Of a DNA stretch of 23,202 nucleotides, positions 1 to 6,017 are shown piece after piece. Source of the DNA: an uncultured Clostridium sp. (GTDB lineage Bacteria > Bacillota > Clostridia > Oscillospirales > Acutalibacteraceae). Where the stretch lies: positions 1 to 23,202 of the forward strand of contig CAKUYY010000020.1 of NCBI GenBank assembly GCA_934717555.1, written 5' to 3'. Made by a program: the position numbers and the translations under genes. The notes beneath the pieces are model-generated. The model did not search any database, was not told where the DNA came from, and was given only the letters and a program-made list of their open reading frames with translations. Within the stretch, counting starts at the first letter, position 1. Every line of letters begins with the position of its first letter.

Positions 1-11
1 TTTTGCAAATG

Positions 12-45
12 AAAAGGGGTAACGAAAACTTTCGTTACCCCTTTT
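12..45 (-). terminator. Intrinsic terminator after ddh
   Basis: A near-perfect inverted repeat (arm AAAAGGGGTAACGAAA at 12-27, its complement at 30-45) lies about 20 bases after the ddh stop codon. On the minus strand the stem ends in TTTT followed by a T-rich stretch. The A-run on the other side means it could also stop transcription on the plus strand, so it may be bidirectional. Confidence 0.85.
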
Positions 46-66
46 CTATTTCCAACTTTTACTGTT

Positions 67-1062
67 TTACAGCAATTCCTTTCTCAATTGCGCGCCGCTC
101 TTGGGAGAAAGCATCGCCGGTGCGATATCCAATACGGTTCTAGCGCCTGTTTCCCCTTTCTGATGGAGCTTATATACCGCTCTCGCGTAAGCCACCAGCA
201 CGCTGGAAGTAAATTCTGGATTGGATTCCAGCTTGAGGGAATATTCCACAATATGCTTTGTGCTCTGATCTGCTCCGGTTTTCCCGCTACGAATCACAAA
301 ACCACCGTGAGGCATAGCGCTATGATCTGCTTTTAATTGCTCCTCTGTAATAAAATGCACTACTGTATCATAATCGGAGAAATAGTTAGGCATATTTTTG
401 ATTTCCGCCTCAATTGCCGCTTTGTCTGCTCCTTCTTCCGCCACTACAAAACATTCTCTCAAATGTTTCTCACGGGTGGAAAGTTCTGGATCCTCTCCAT
501 GACGTACACGGTTGACGGCTTCCTCAATCGGAATGGTATACTGAATACCATTTTTTACCCCTTTGACACGGCGAATCGCATCGGAATGTCCCTGGCTCAC
601 ACCCTTGCCCCAAAAAGTATATGTCTTGCCTTGAGGCAGGATTGCATCTCCATACATACGGTTGATGGAGAACATACCGGGATCCCAGCCCACAGAAATA
701 GCCGCCACCTTACCGCTCTTCTTAGCAGTCTGATCCATAGAATCAAAATATTCCGGGATCTTTGCGTGGGTGTCAAAGCTATCCACTGTGTTAAAATGAG
801 CGGCGAACTGCGGCCCCTGTACCGCCAGATCCGTGGCAGAACCTCCGCATAAGATCATGACGTCAATTTGATCCTGCATATTCTCCGCATCTTCTATCCG
901 GTATTTTTTGATATCAGATGTGGCAAGCTGCAGCTGTTCGGGATCTCTTCTGGTAAATACCCCTACCAGTTCCATATCATCGTTTTGACGAATCGCCAGT
1001 TCTACACCTTTTCCCAAATTACCATATCCAACAATGCCAATTCTAATCTTTTGATCTGCCAT
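67..1062 (-). CDS. ddh: meso-diaminopimelate D-dehydrogenase
   Basis: This 331-residue protein matches meso-diaminopimelate dehydrogenase, which uses NADPH and ammonia to convert L-2-amino-6-oxopimelate (tetrahydrodipicolinate) directly to meso-DAP. That supplies lysine and peptidoglycan precursors in the cytosol. The dinucleotide-binding loop GYGNLGKG is at residues 12-19, followed by an Arg pair (TRRD, 37-40) suited to NADP. The blocks SVGWDPGMFS and FWGKGVSQGHSDA are characteristic of the family, and the length is close to the usual 320-330. The ATG is preceded by GAGG at 10 bases. The gene stands alone, with its own promoter (1105-1133) and terminator (12-45). This one-step route is an alternative to the acetylase, succinylase or aminotransferase branches; whether another branch coexists cannot be seen here. 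Confidence 0.95.
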   Translation of the reverse strand: MADQKIRIGIVGYGNLGKGVELAIRQNDDMELVGVFTRRDPEQLQLATSDIKKYRIEDAENMQDQIDVMILCGGSATDLAVQGPQFAAHFNTVDSFDTHAKIPEYFDSMDQTAKKSGKVAAISVGWDPGMFSINRMYGDAILPQGKTYTFWGKGVSQGHSDAIRRVKGVKNGIQYTIPIEEAVNRVRHGEDPELSTREKHLRECFVVAEEGADKAAIEAEIKNMPNYFSDYDTVVHFITEEQLKADHSAMPHGGFVIRSGKTGADQSTKHIVEYSLKLESNPEFTSSVLVAYARAVYKLHQKGETGARTVLDIAPAMLSPKSGAQLRKELL

Positions 1063-1104
1063 TTTGATCCATCCTCATTTCTATACAAATTCTATCTTTT
1101 TTAT

Positions 1105-1133
1105 ATTATAGTTGGATCGTTCCGTCCCGTCCA
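1105..1133 (-). promoter_or_regulatory. Probable sigma-A promoter of ddh
   Basis: On the minus strand a TGGACG -35 box (1128-1133; 4 of 6 match TTGACA) is separated by 17 bases from a perfect TATAAT -10 box (1105-1110). The predicted start near 1098 gives a leader of about 36 bases. That is too short for a lysine riboswitch. Confidence 0.7.
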
Positions 1134-1136
1134 GTA

Positions 1137-1177
1137 CTTTTATAAAAATTTAATCTTTTTTTGCAATTTTATAAAAG
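1137..1177. repeat. Paired AT-rich palindromes upstream of the ddh promoter
   Basis: The self-complementary 10-mer TTTTATAAAA occurs at 1138-1147 and again at 1167-1176. The outer bases (C at 1137, G at 1177) extend the pair into an 11-base inverted repeat. The two centres are 29 bp apart and the nearer copy lies just upstream of the ddh -35 box. They could be an UP element for RNA polymerase or paired operator half-sites. In an AT-rich gap, chance is also possible. Confidence 0.5.
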
Positions 1178-1316
1178 CATCCCGTCATTTTCTCAAAATA
1201 ACAGTTCTATTTTTAATCCCTTTTTATTAGATTTTTCCCTCTCTTTGATTCTTTTATTCGATTTCTTATCTTACCCCAAAATAGAGATGCATTGGATGGT
1301 CAGTAAAATTGCAAAA

Positions 1317-1352
1317 GCCGTCCCTGCTCTTAAAATCAGGGACGGCTTTTTT
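1317..1352 (-). terminator. Intrinsic terminator after the efp / CD1247-type operon
   Basis: A perfect 10-bp stem (GCCGTCCCTG at 1317-1326, its complement at 1337-1346) with a 10-base loop lies about 17 bases beyond the stop codon. On the minus strand the stem is followed by TTTTGCAATTTT. The plus-strand side carries six T, so it may work in both directions. Confidence 0.9.
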
Positions 1353-1362
1353 CTATTGATTA

Positions 1363-1800
1363 TTACTCGTGACAATCACATTTGTCCTCATGGGCATGGT
1401 GGCAATCACAGTCGTCATCACAGCAGATGTCGTCAAAGTCAAACTCTAAGTTCTCCCCACAATTGGGACAATCAATTTCTCCTTTGAGCAAAACATCCTC
1501 TGAGAGGCAAATAGTTTCTTGACAAGAAGGACAGGTTACCTCATAAAACAGGTCATCCTCGTCTTCGTCCTCATCGTCATCCTGATAGAAATCTTCTTCC
1601 AGAGAGCACAAATCCTCGTCAACGGCATCCAACTGATCGCCGAGATCATGATAACCTTCCTCTAAATCAGAAACGGTAAGAGCGATATCATCCAGCAGAT
1701 CAGCCATTGCTTGAATGACCTTGACCTCTTTGCTGCTCTGATCCAGCTCTAAACCTTCCATTAAGCCCTTAATATAGGCGGCTTTTTCTGTAACTGTCAT
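1363..1800 (-). CDS. CD1247-type zinc-ribbon protein with Cys/His-rich tail
   Basis: This 145-residue protein resembles the clostridial family named for its CD1247-like N-terminal domain, whose function is unknown. Residues 1-68 form a predicted helical domain beginning with a YIKGLMEGLELD block. An almost purely acidic linker follows (about 74-83). Next comes a four-cysteine zinc ribbon (C90, C93, C111, C114). Residues 126-145 are extremely rich in metal ligands: six Cys (126, 127, 131, 133, 141, 143), four His (134, 135, 137, 144) and many Asp. The ATG has a strong AAGGAGG site 9 bases upstream. It is the last gene of its operon, 52 bases after efp, and is followed by a strong terminator. 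A role in metal binding or in a regulatory contact is inference; nothing here proves a specific function. Confidence 0.8.
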   Translation of the reverse strand: MTVTEKAAYIKGLMEGLELDQSSKEVKVIQAMADLLDDIALTVSDLEEGYHDLGDQLDAVDEDLCSLEEDFYQDDDEDEDEDDLFYEVTCPSCQETICLSEDVLLKGEIDCPNCGENLEFDFDDICCDDDCDCHHAHEDKCDCHE

Positions 1801-1852
1801 ATACCTGAACCTCCTTGATAAAAAATCATATTATCTATACAGAATACGCGAT

Positions 1853-2410
1853 TTAAGCACGCTCCATATATTCGCCTGTACGGGTATCAATTCTTACCAT
1901 TTCGCCCTCATCAATAAACAGCGGCACCTTGATCTCGGCGCCTGTCTCCAAAACAGCGGGTTTGGTAGCATTGGTAGCTGTATTTCCCTTAAAGCCAGGA
2001 TCTGTCTTTGTGACCTGCAGTTCTACAAAGAAAGGCGGCTCTACGCCAAAAATGTTACCCTTATAGGACAGGATCTTGCACTCCATGTTTTCTTTGACAA
2101 ACTTGAAGTTATCGCCCAACACGCTGGAATTGATGGGGGTCTGCTCATAGGTTTCCAAATCCATGAAATAATACAGATCACCATCGCTGTACAGGTACTG
2201 CATATCTTTACGGTCAATAAAAGCAGTGGGATACTTATCGTTGGGGTTAAAAGTACGTTCTGTAACCGCGCCTGTGATGACATTCTTAATCTTGGTACGA
2301 ACGAAAGCGGCACCTTTTCCCGGCTTTACATGCTGGAATTCTACAATAGAAACCACATTCCCGTCCAGTTCAAAGGTAATACCGTTTCTAAAATCTCCTG
2401 CTGATATCAT
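1853..2410 (-). CDS. efp: Elongation factor P
   Basis: This 185-residue protein is a full-length elongation factor P, which binds between the P and E sites of stalled ribosomes and speeds peptide-bond formation at consecutive prolines. The N-terminal KOW-like domain carries the KPGKG loop with its tip lysine at residue 32. In Bacillus subtilis the equivalent lysine is modified with 5-aminopentanol. No EpmA/EpmB-type modification genes appear nearby. Two OB-like domains follow, ending in the family block IDTRTGEYMERA. The ATG has GGAGG at 6 bases. The gene lies downstream of an M24 peptidase and aroQ, a common clostridial arrangement, and has a good promoter of its own at 2444-2472. Confidence 0.97.
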   Translation of the reverse strand: MISAGDFRNGITFELDGNVVSIVEFQHVKPGKGAAFVRTKIKNVITGAVTERTFNPNDKYPTAFIDRKDMQYLYSDGDLYYFMDLETYEQTPINSSVLGDNFKFVKENMECKILSYKGNIFGVEPPFFVELQVTKTDPGFKGNTATNATKPAVLETGAEIKVPLFIDEGEMVRIDTRTGEYMERA

Positions 2411-2443
2411 AATGATCCTCCAATACTTATATGATCTCTTGTA

Positions 2444-2472
2444 ATTTTATCGTAATTCGGAAATTTTTTCAA
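2444..2472 (-). promoter_or_regulatory. Probable sigma-A promoter of efp
   Basis: On the minus strand TTGAAA (2467-2472) and TAAAAT (2444-2449) are separated by 17 bases, each matching 5 of 6 consensus bases. The predicted start near 2437 gives a leader of about 26 bases. The 174-base gap upstream shows no strong terminator, so efp is probably read both from here and from the upstream genes. Confidence 0.65.
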
Positions 2473-2584
2473 GAGATTTTTGAAATATATCAGGGTTTTA
2501 CTGCCTTTCTCCACCTTTTTGGAAGATAGCCCCCGTTTTCCTTTTTTGATTTCCTTAACAAAAATATTATCGCTTATTCCTATT

Positions 2585-3676
2585 TTACAGTATCATCAAT
2601 TCTTTTGGAGTTTTCGTTAAATTTTGATAGCCATTTTCCGTAACCGCCACCATATCCTCAATGCGAACCCCAAACTTTCCGGGAAGATAAATTCCCGGTT
2701 CTACCGTCATCACCATACCCGGGCAAAGCAGGGTTTCTACCCCAATGGAAAACCGAGGCTCTTCATGGATCTCCAACCCAACGGAATGCCCTGTGCTATG
2801 CCCAAAACATCCCTCATAGCCTGCTCCATAAATAATATCTCTAGCCACCTTATCAATTTGGCCGCAGCGCACCCCAGGTTTCACTTGAGAAATCGCTTCT
2901 TCCTGTGCTCTGAGCACAATCTGATAGACTTCCTCCTGTTCCGGTGTGACCTTACCCAATGCTACCGTCCGGGTCATATCGCTATGATAGCCATCTAATA
3001 AAGCGCCAATATCCATGGTGATAAAATCACCGCGGCGTACCTGATGGTCATCAGGCACTCCATGACAGAGCGACCCCTTTGTACCCGCTACTACAATTAA
3101 GTCAAAGGCCACGCCCTGGGCTCCCTGCCTGCGCATATAAAATTCCAGTTCTAACGCCAGTTCCTGTTCGGAAACACCTTCTTGAATCTTTCCCAACACA
3201 TGGGTAAACGCCGCTTCTGTAATCTCCTGCGCGGCTCGAATTTTCCGAATCTCCTCTGGCGTTTTGATTTCCCTCAGATGACAGAGAAGGCGGTCCAAAG
3301 TAGGATCTTCCACTGCTCTTGCACCGCATTCTGAAAAAATACGTTCCAGCCTTTTGGCTTCCGAAAGGGAAATCCCCTGGTTTTCCAATAAAATCCCCTT
3401 TAGATGATGTTTACGAATCAGTTCTCCCAAAGTATCCTGTAAACGCTCCAGCAATACTACTTCACAATCTTTTACCACCTGACATGCCGCCTCATAATAC
3501 CGGAAATCTACCAGGCAGTAAGATTGTTCCCGTGTCACCAGGACAAATCCTGCGGAACTTTTCATTCCAGATAAATACAGGCGATTGGGAAAGGAAGAAA
3601 TCAATGCGGCATCTACAGAAACCCCTTCCGCATCCGCCAGCAGCCGTTTTGCCAATCTTTGTACACGTGTTGACAT
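2585..3676 (-). CDS. M24-family Xaa-Pro aminopeptidase-like protein
   Basis: This 363-residue metallopeptidase has the pita-bread fold of Xaa-Pro aminopeptidases and prolidases, which remove an N-terminal residue preceding proline. A creatinase-type N-terminal domain covers about residues 1-130. The catalytic domain carries all five expected metal ligands: D222 and D233 (TMDIGALLDGYHSDMTRT), H297 (STGHSVGLEIHEEP), E326 (TVEPGIY) and E340 (VRIEDM). I start it at the ATG at 3676, which has AAGG 7 bases upstream; an adjacent upstream TTG would add one residue. The gene begins 18 bases after the aroQ stop and precedes efp. Xaa-Pro aminopeptidase versus dipeptidase cannot be told from sequence alone, so no gene symbol is given. 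Confidence 0.92.
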   Translation of the reverse strand: MSTRVQRLAKRLLADAEGVSVDAALISSFPNRLYLSGMKSSAGFVLVTREQSYCLVDFRYYEAACQVVKDCEVVLLERLQDTLGELIRKHHLKGILLENQGISLSEAKRLERIFSECGARAVEDPTLDRLLCHLREIKTPEEIRKIRAAQEITEAAFTHVLGKIQEGVSEQELALELEFYMRRQGAQGVAFDLIVVAGTKGSLCHGVPDDHQVRRGDFITMDIGALLDGYHSDMTRTVALGKVTPEQEEVYQIVLRAQEEAISQVKPGVRCGQIDKVARDIIYGAGYEGCFGHSTGHSVGLEIHEEPRFSIGVETLLCPGMVMTVEPGIYLPGKFGVRIEDMVAVTENGYQNLTKTPKELMIL

Positions 3677-3694
3677 CAAAAAGCCTTCTTTCTA

Positions 3695-4138
3695 CTACAT
3701 CAAATCCTGTAAGGCGCGCAGGGCCAGAAAATAGCTGGCTTTGCCAAACCCGGAAATCTGTCCCACACATACGGCGGAAATGACAGAGTGATGGCGGAAT
3801 TCTTCCCTTGCGTAAATATTGGACATATGCACTTCAATAAAAGGAATCCTCACACTGGCAATGGCGTCGCGTAAGGCATAACTATAGTGGGTTAACGCCC
3901 CCGCATTGATCACAACCCCGTCAAATTTTTCCCTGGCTTCATGGATTTTATCCACTAGGGCTCCTTCCCAGTTGGATTGGAAGATCTCACAGGCATACCC
4001 CAGCTTTTCTGCGTAATCTTCCACCTGCCTATGAATACTTTCTGCACTTTCATTTCCGTATACGCCTTTTTCCCGGATCCCTACCATATTTAGATTGGGC
4101 CCCAGTAGAACCAATACTTTTTTCTTCAATTGCGCCAC
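3695..4138 (-). CDS. aroQ: 3-dehydroquinate dehydratase, type II
   Basis: This is a type II 3-dehydroquinase, which converts 3-dehydroquinate to 3-dehydroshikimate in aromatic amino acid synthesis. It has the family start LVLLGPNLNMVG, the active-site tyrosine in GVYGNES (Y27), the INAGALTHYS block, and the catalytic histidine in EVHMSN (H104). The open frame extends upstream to about 4237, but that would overlap the preceding gene by about 90 bases without a ribosome binding site. I prefer the GTG at 4138 (147 residues, AAAGGA 10 bases upstream). A TTG at 4129 (144 residues, AAGGA at 10 bases) is nearly as good, and an ATG at 4186 lacks a clear site. The preferred start lies 7 bases after the previous stop, so the genes are probably co-translated. 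Confidence 0.93.
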   Translation of the reverse strand: MAQLKKKVLVLLGPNLNMVGIREKGVYGNESAESIHRQVEDYAEKLGYACEIFQSNWEGALVDKIHEAREKFDGVVINAGALTHYSYALRDAIASVRIPFIEVHMSNIYAREEFRHHSVISAVCVGQISGFGKASYFLALRALQDLM

Positions 4139-4145
4139 ATCCTTC

Positions 4146-5027
4146 TTATCCTTTGTATTGCTTATTCTCTGATAATGCTTTTTCATATGTCTTTTGCATG
4201 GTAAGCGCGTCCTCACTTTGCGTTCCGGCTGATTCACAGATCACGGTAGGCATAATGCCTCGTTCGGCGAACAACTCCATTAAAGGGCGATAATCTGGGC
4301 CAAACCCTTTGTTATCCGAAAATGTCAAGTGCCTGACTTCTCCCCCTGCGGAATATTCTATTTGGGAAAAATGAACATGCATCCGGAGAATCCGTTCTTT
4401 TCCCAACTCATTTTCCAATTGGGAAAGCAGTGCGGCAAACGCTTCTTTGGAATTCAACGCCCCCAAAGTACGGGCATTCATATGCCCAAAATCTATACAA
4501 GGAATCATTCGGTCATCTATCTTGCACAAAGCGATCACTTCGTCCAGATCTCCCAACTGAAGGATTTTCCCCATGGTTTCCGGACAAATGACAATATGGG
4601 ATAGTCCATGCTCATCCAAATACAGCCGGGCCTGCGCAAGGGTTTCTGTCGCCACCTCCAGCGCCTTGGCCCTTGACTGTTTATTCAGTCCGCCGGGATG
4701 TACTACAATACGGGTTCCCCCCATATAGTCTACGGTAAGGGCGCTTTGGTAAATATAATGTTCTACCGATTTTTTTCTCTTCTCCTCTTCCAAGGAAGCC
4801 AAAGAGATAAAATACGGCGCATGCAGCGACATAGAGATCCCCAGGGTTTTGGCTTTTTCTCCCAGTTGTCTGGCGGTTTTTTCCCCGATATTCACTCCAC
4901 GCCCACAGCTATATTCAAAAGCTGTCAGCCCCGCTTGATCCAGATAATCCAAATATTGCAGGGTTGATTTAATTTTTAATTCCTTTGCTTTGCCGCACTG
5001 GCCGGCAGGACCAAATTTAGCCTCCAT
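4146..5027 (-). CDS. Endonuclease-IV-like TIM-barrel protein
   Basis: This 293-residue protein belongs to the AP endonuclease 2 / xylose-isomerase-like TIM-barrel superfamily. Its metal-binding pattern follows E. coli endonuclease IV: H69 (LHAPYFISLAS), H110 (HPGG), E150 (CPETMGK), D179 and H182 (CIDFGHMNA), H217 or H219 (MHVHF), H233 (VRHLTF) and E265 (ICESAG). The position aligning with endonuclease IV D229 is V231 here, so one zinc ligand appears lost. An apurinic-site endonuclease and a sugar-phosphate isomerase-like enzyme are both possible. I moved the start from 5051 to the ATG at 5027, because AAGGA (5036-5040) lies 8 bases upstream. It overlaps the yqeG stop by 11 bases, suggesting translational coupling. 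Confidence 0.8.
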   Translation of the reverse strand: MEAKFGPAGQCGKAKELKIKSTLQYLDYLDQAGLTAFEYSCGRGVNIGEKTARQLGEKAKTLGISMSLHAPYFISLASLEEEKRKKSVEHYIYQSALTVDYMGGTRIVVHPGGLNKQSRAKALEVATETLAQARLYLDEHGLSHIVICPETMGKILQLGDLDEVIALCKIDDRMIPCIDFGHMNARTLGALNSKEAFAALLSQLENELGKERILRMHVHFSQIEYSAGGEVRHLTFSDNKGFGPDYRPLMELFAERGIMPTVICESAGTQSEDALTMQKTYEKALSENKQYKG

Positions 5028-5529
5028 AGGTACCATCCTTTTTTTGGGCAAGACGTTTGCGGACAGGGCGTTCCAAAGCTCTGCGGAACCGGAAACTTAA
5101 GCTGTCTTCACAGTTTTCCGGTTCTAAAAGAATAGATTTCATCCCAGCCCAGTTGGCCCCTAAAATATCGGTAAACACCTGGTCTCCAATGACGATCACC
5201 TGATCGGATTTCAAGCCATATTTCTTTTTGGCATAAGGCACGCCTAATGGAAAAGGCTTCTGTGCAAAACAGATAAACGGCAAATCAAACAGAGCCGCAA
5301 AAGGGGCCACCCGGCTTTTCAAATTATTCGACATAATTAAAATTTGAAAACCGGCTTCCCGGACACGATGTGTCCATTCCACTACCCCCGAAAAGGGTTC
5401 CTGAGAACCGTGTAAAGCCAGGGTGTTGTCCACGTCCAAAAAAATCGCCTTCGCCCCCATGGACTGTAATAACTCTATACTGATATCCGTGACACGGGGC
5501 AGGGCCACCGTGGGCATAAACCAAGACAT
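5017..5529 (-). CDS. yqeG: YqeG family HAD IIIA-type phosphatase
   Basis: This 170-residue protein is a short HAD-superfamily phosphatase of the YqeG type. The nucleophile motif DVDNT is at residues 32-36 (D32, D34), the SNN motif II at 67-69, and the acidic metal motif GDQVFTD at 115-121. There is no large cap domain, as expected for subclass IIIA. The family is widespread in Bacillota but its substrate is not established. I chose the ATG at 5529, with GGAGG 6 bases upstream, over a TTG 36 bases earlier. It is the first gene of its operon, after the rpsU terminator and a plausible promoter, and it overlaps the TIM-barrel gene by 11 bases. Confidence 0.88.
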   Translation of the reverse strand: MSWFMPTVALPRVTDISIELLQSMGAKAIFLDVDNTLALHGSQEPFSGVVEWTHRVREAGFQILIMSNNLKSRVAPFAALFDLPFICFAQKPFPLGVPYAKKKYGLKSDQVIVIGDQVFTDILGANWAGMKSILLEPENCEDSLSFRFRRALERPVRKRLAQKKDGTYGG

Positions 5530-5569
5530 AACGCACCTCCGTTTTTCTCCTATTTCAAACAGCAATCCC

Positions 5570-5598
5570 TATCTATCGTAAACTTTCCGCGTTTTCAA
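5570..5598 (-). promoter_or_regulatory. Possible promoter of the yqeG - efp operon
   Basis: On the minus strand TTGAAA (5593-5598) is followed after 17 bases by TAGATA (5570-5575), a weak -10 box matching 3 of 6 positions. It lies between the rpsU terminator and the yqeG ATG and would give a leader of about 34 bases. Position supports it more than sequence does. Confidence 0.4.
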
Positions 5599-5621
5599 AC
5601 GGGAAAATCCTTTGTATGATT

Positions 5622-5650
5622 AAAAAAGCGGGCACTGCTGCCCGCTTTTT
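5622..5650 (-). terminator. Intrinsic terminator after rpsU
   Basis: A perfect stem (AGCGGGCA paired with TGCCCGCT, loop of four bases at 5635-5638), flanked by A and T runs, lies about 35 bases after the rpsU stop. On the minus strand it is followed by a run of six T. It separates rpsU from yqeG and looks symmetrical enough to act on both strands. Confidence 0.9.
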
Positions 5651-5685
5651 CAAATCATGCAATTCAGTTGCAGCACAACCGCAAA

Positions 5686-5862
5686 TTATTTATATTTGCG
5701 TTTACGGGCTGCTTCGGACTTCTTTTTACGTCTTACAGAGGGCTTTTCATAAGCTTCTCTCTTACGAACCTCGGCAATAACGCCAGCTCTTGCACACTGC
5801 TTCTTGAATCTTCTCAAGGCACTGTCCAGAGACTCGTTGTCCTTAATTCTAATTTCAGCCAT
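5686..5862 (-). CDS. rpsU: 30S ribosomal protein S21
   Basis: Translating the minus strand from the ATG at 5862 gives a 58-residue, very basic protein beginning MAEIRIKDNESLDSALRRFK and ending in a Lys/Arg-rich tail (RKRKYK). This is the small-subunit protein S21, which sits near the 3' end of 16S rRNA and helps initiation in many bacteria. The length is typical. The start is preceded by a purine tract (GGAGGGGAGGGAAG) whose upstream part pairs in a leader hairpin (5874-5895). The gene is a single transcription unit with a near-consensus promoter and its own terminator, between leuS and yqeG. Confidence 0.95.
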   Translation of the reverse strand: MAEIRIKDNESLDSALRRFKKQCARAGVIAEVRKREAYEKPSVRRKKKSEAARKRKYK

Positions 5863-5873
5863 TTATCTTCCCT

Positions 5874-5895
5874 CCCCTCCGCCATAAGGCAGGGG
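5874..5895 (-). promoter_or_regulatory. Leader hairpin overlapping the rpsU ribosome binding site
   Basis: In the rpsU leader, CCCCT-GCC pairs with GGC-AGGGG around a TTAT loop, leaving a two-base GG bulge. The 3' arm is part of the purine tract upstream of the ATG, so folding would hide one of two overlapping Shine-Dalgarno options. The other (GAGGG, 7 bases from ATG) stays largely free. A role in translational control is inference. Confidence 0.45.
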
Positions 5896-5920
5896 TTTTG
5901 TGTCATACGATACAAAAAAT

Positions 5921-5950
5921 ATTATACAATAGCTCACAGTGTTCTGTCAA
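5921..5950 (-). promoter_or_regulatory. Strong sigma-A promoter of rpsU
   Basis: A perfect TTGACA (5945-5950) and a perfect TATAAT (5921-5926) are separated by 18 bases on the minus strand. This is the best promoter in the window. The predicted start near 5914 gives a leader of about 52 bases containing the hairpin at 5874-5895. Confidence 0.9.
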
Positions 5951-5971
5951 GAGTTATATATCAAATAATAC

Positions 5972-5990
5972 GAAAACCTGACAGGTTTTC
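5972..5990 (-). terminator. Probable terminator after leuS
   Basis: The inverted repeat GAAAACCTG / CAGGTTTTC, with one central base (7-bp stem when a loop is allowed), begins 28 bases after the leuS stop. On the minus strand it is followed by the T-rich GTATTATTTG. The T-run is interrupted, so termination may be partial. Confidence 0.6.
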
Positions 5991-6017
5991 TATTCTTCTG
6001 AAAACCCTATCCCCCAC

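Larger units (their letters stand above)
1063..1362. other. Intergenic region between ddh and the CD1247-type gene
   Basis: This 300-base gap holds the ddh leader and promoter (1063-1133), two copies of an AT-rich palindrome (1137-1177) and the terminator of the preceding operon (1317-1352). From about 1180 to 1310 it is AT-rich, and I see no coding potential, RNA gene or clear hairpin there. Confidence 0.8.

Noticed and set aside
337..852. Plus-strand open frame of 171 codons opposite ddh
   Set aside because: The minus strand encodes a complete ddh with family motifs throughout. The plus frame has no family resemblance and no promoter.
1063..1316. Lysine riboswitch upstream of ddh
   Set aside because: The clear promoter gives a leader of only about 36 bases, far too short for the lysine aptamer, and no matching structure was seen.
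2473..2584. Terminator between the M24 peptidase gene and efp
   Set aside because: Only weak 4-5 bp stems are present, with no T-run placed after them on the minus strand.
4139..4237. Longer N-terminus for aroQ
   Set aside because: It would overlap the preceding gene by about 90 bases, lacks a ribosome binding site and adds basic residues unlike the family.
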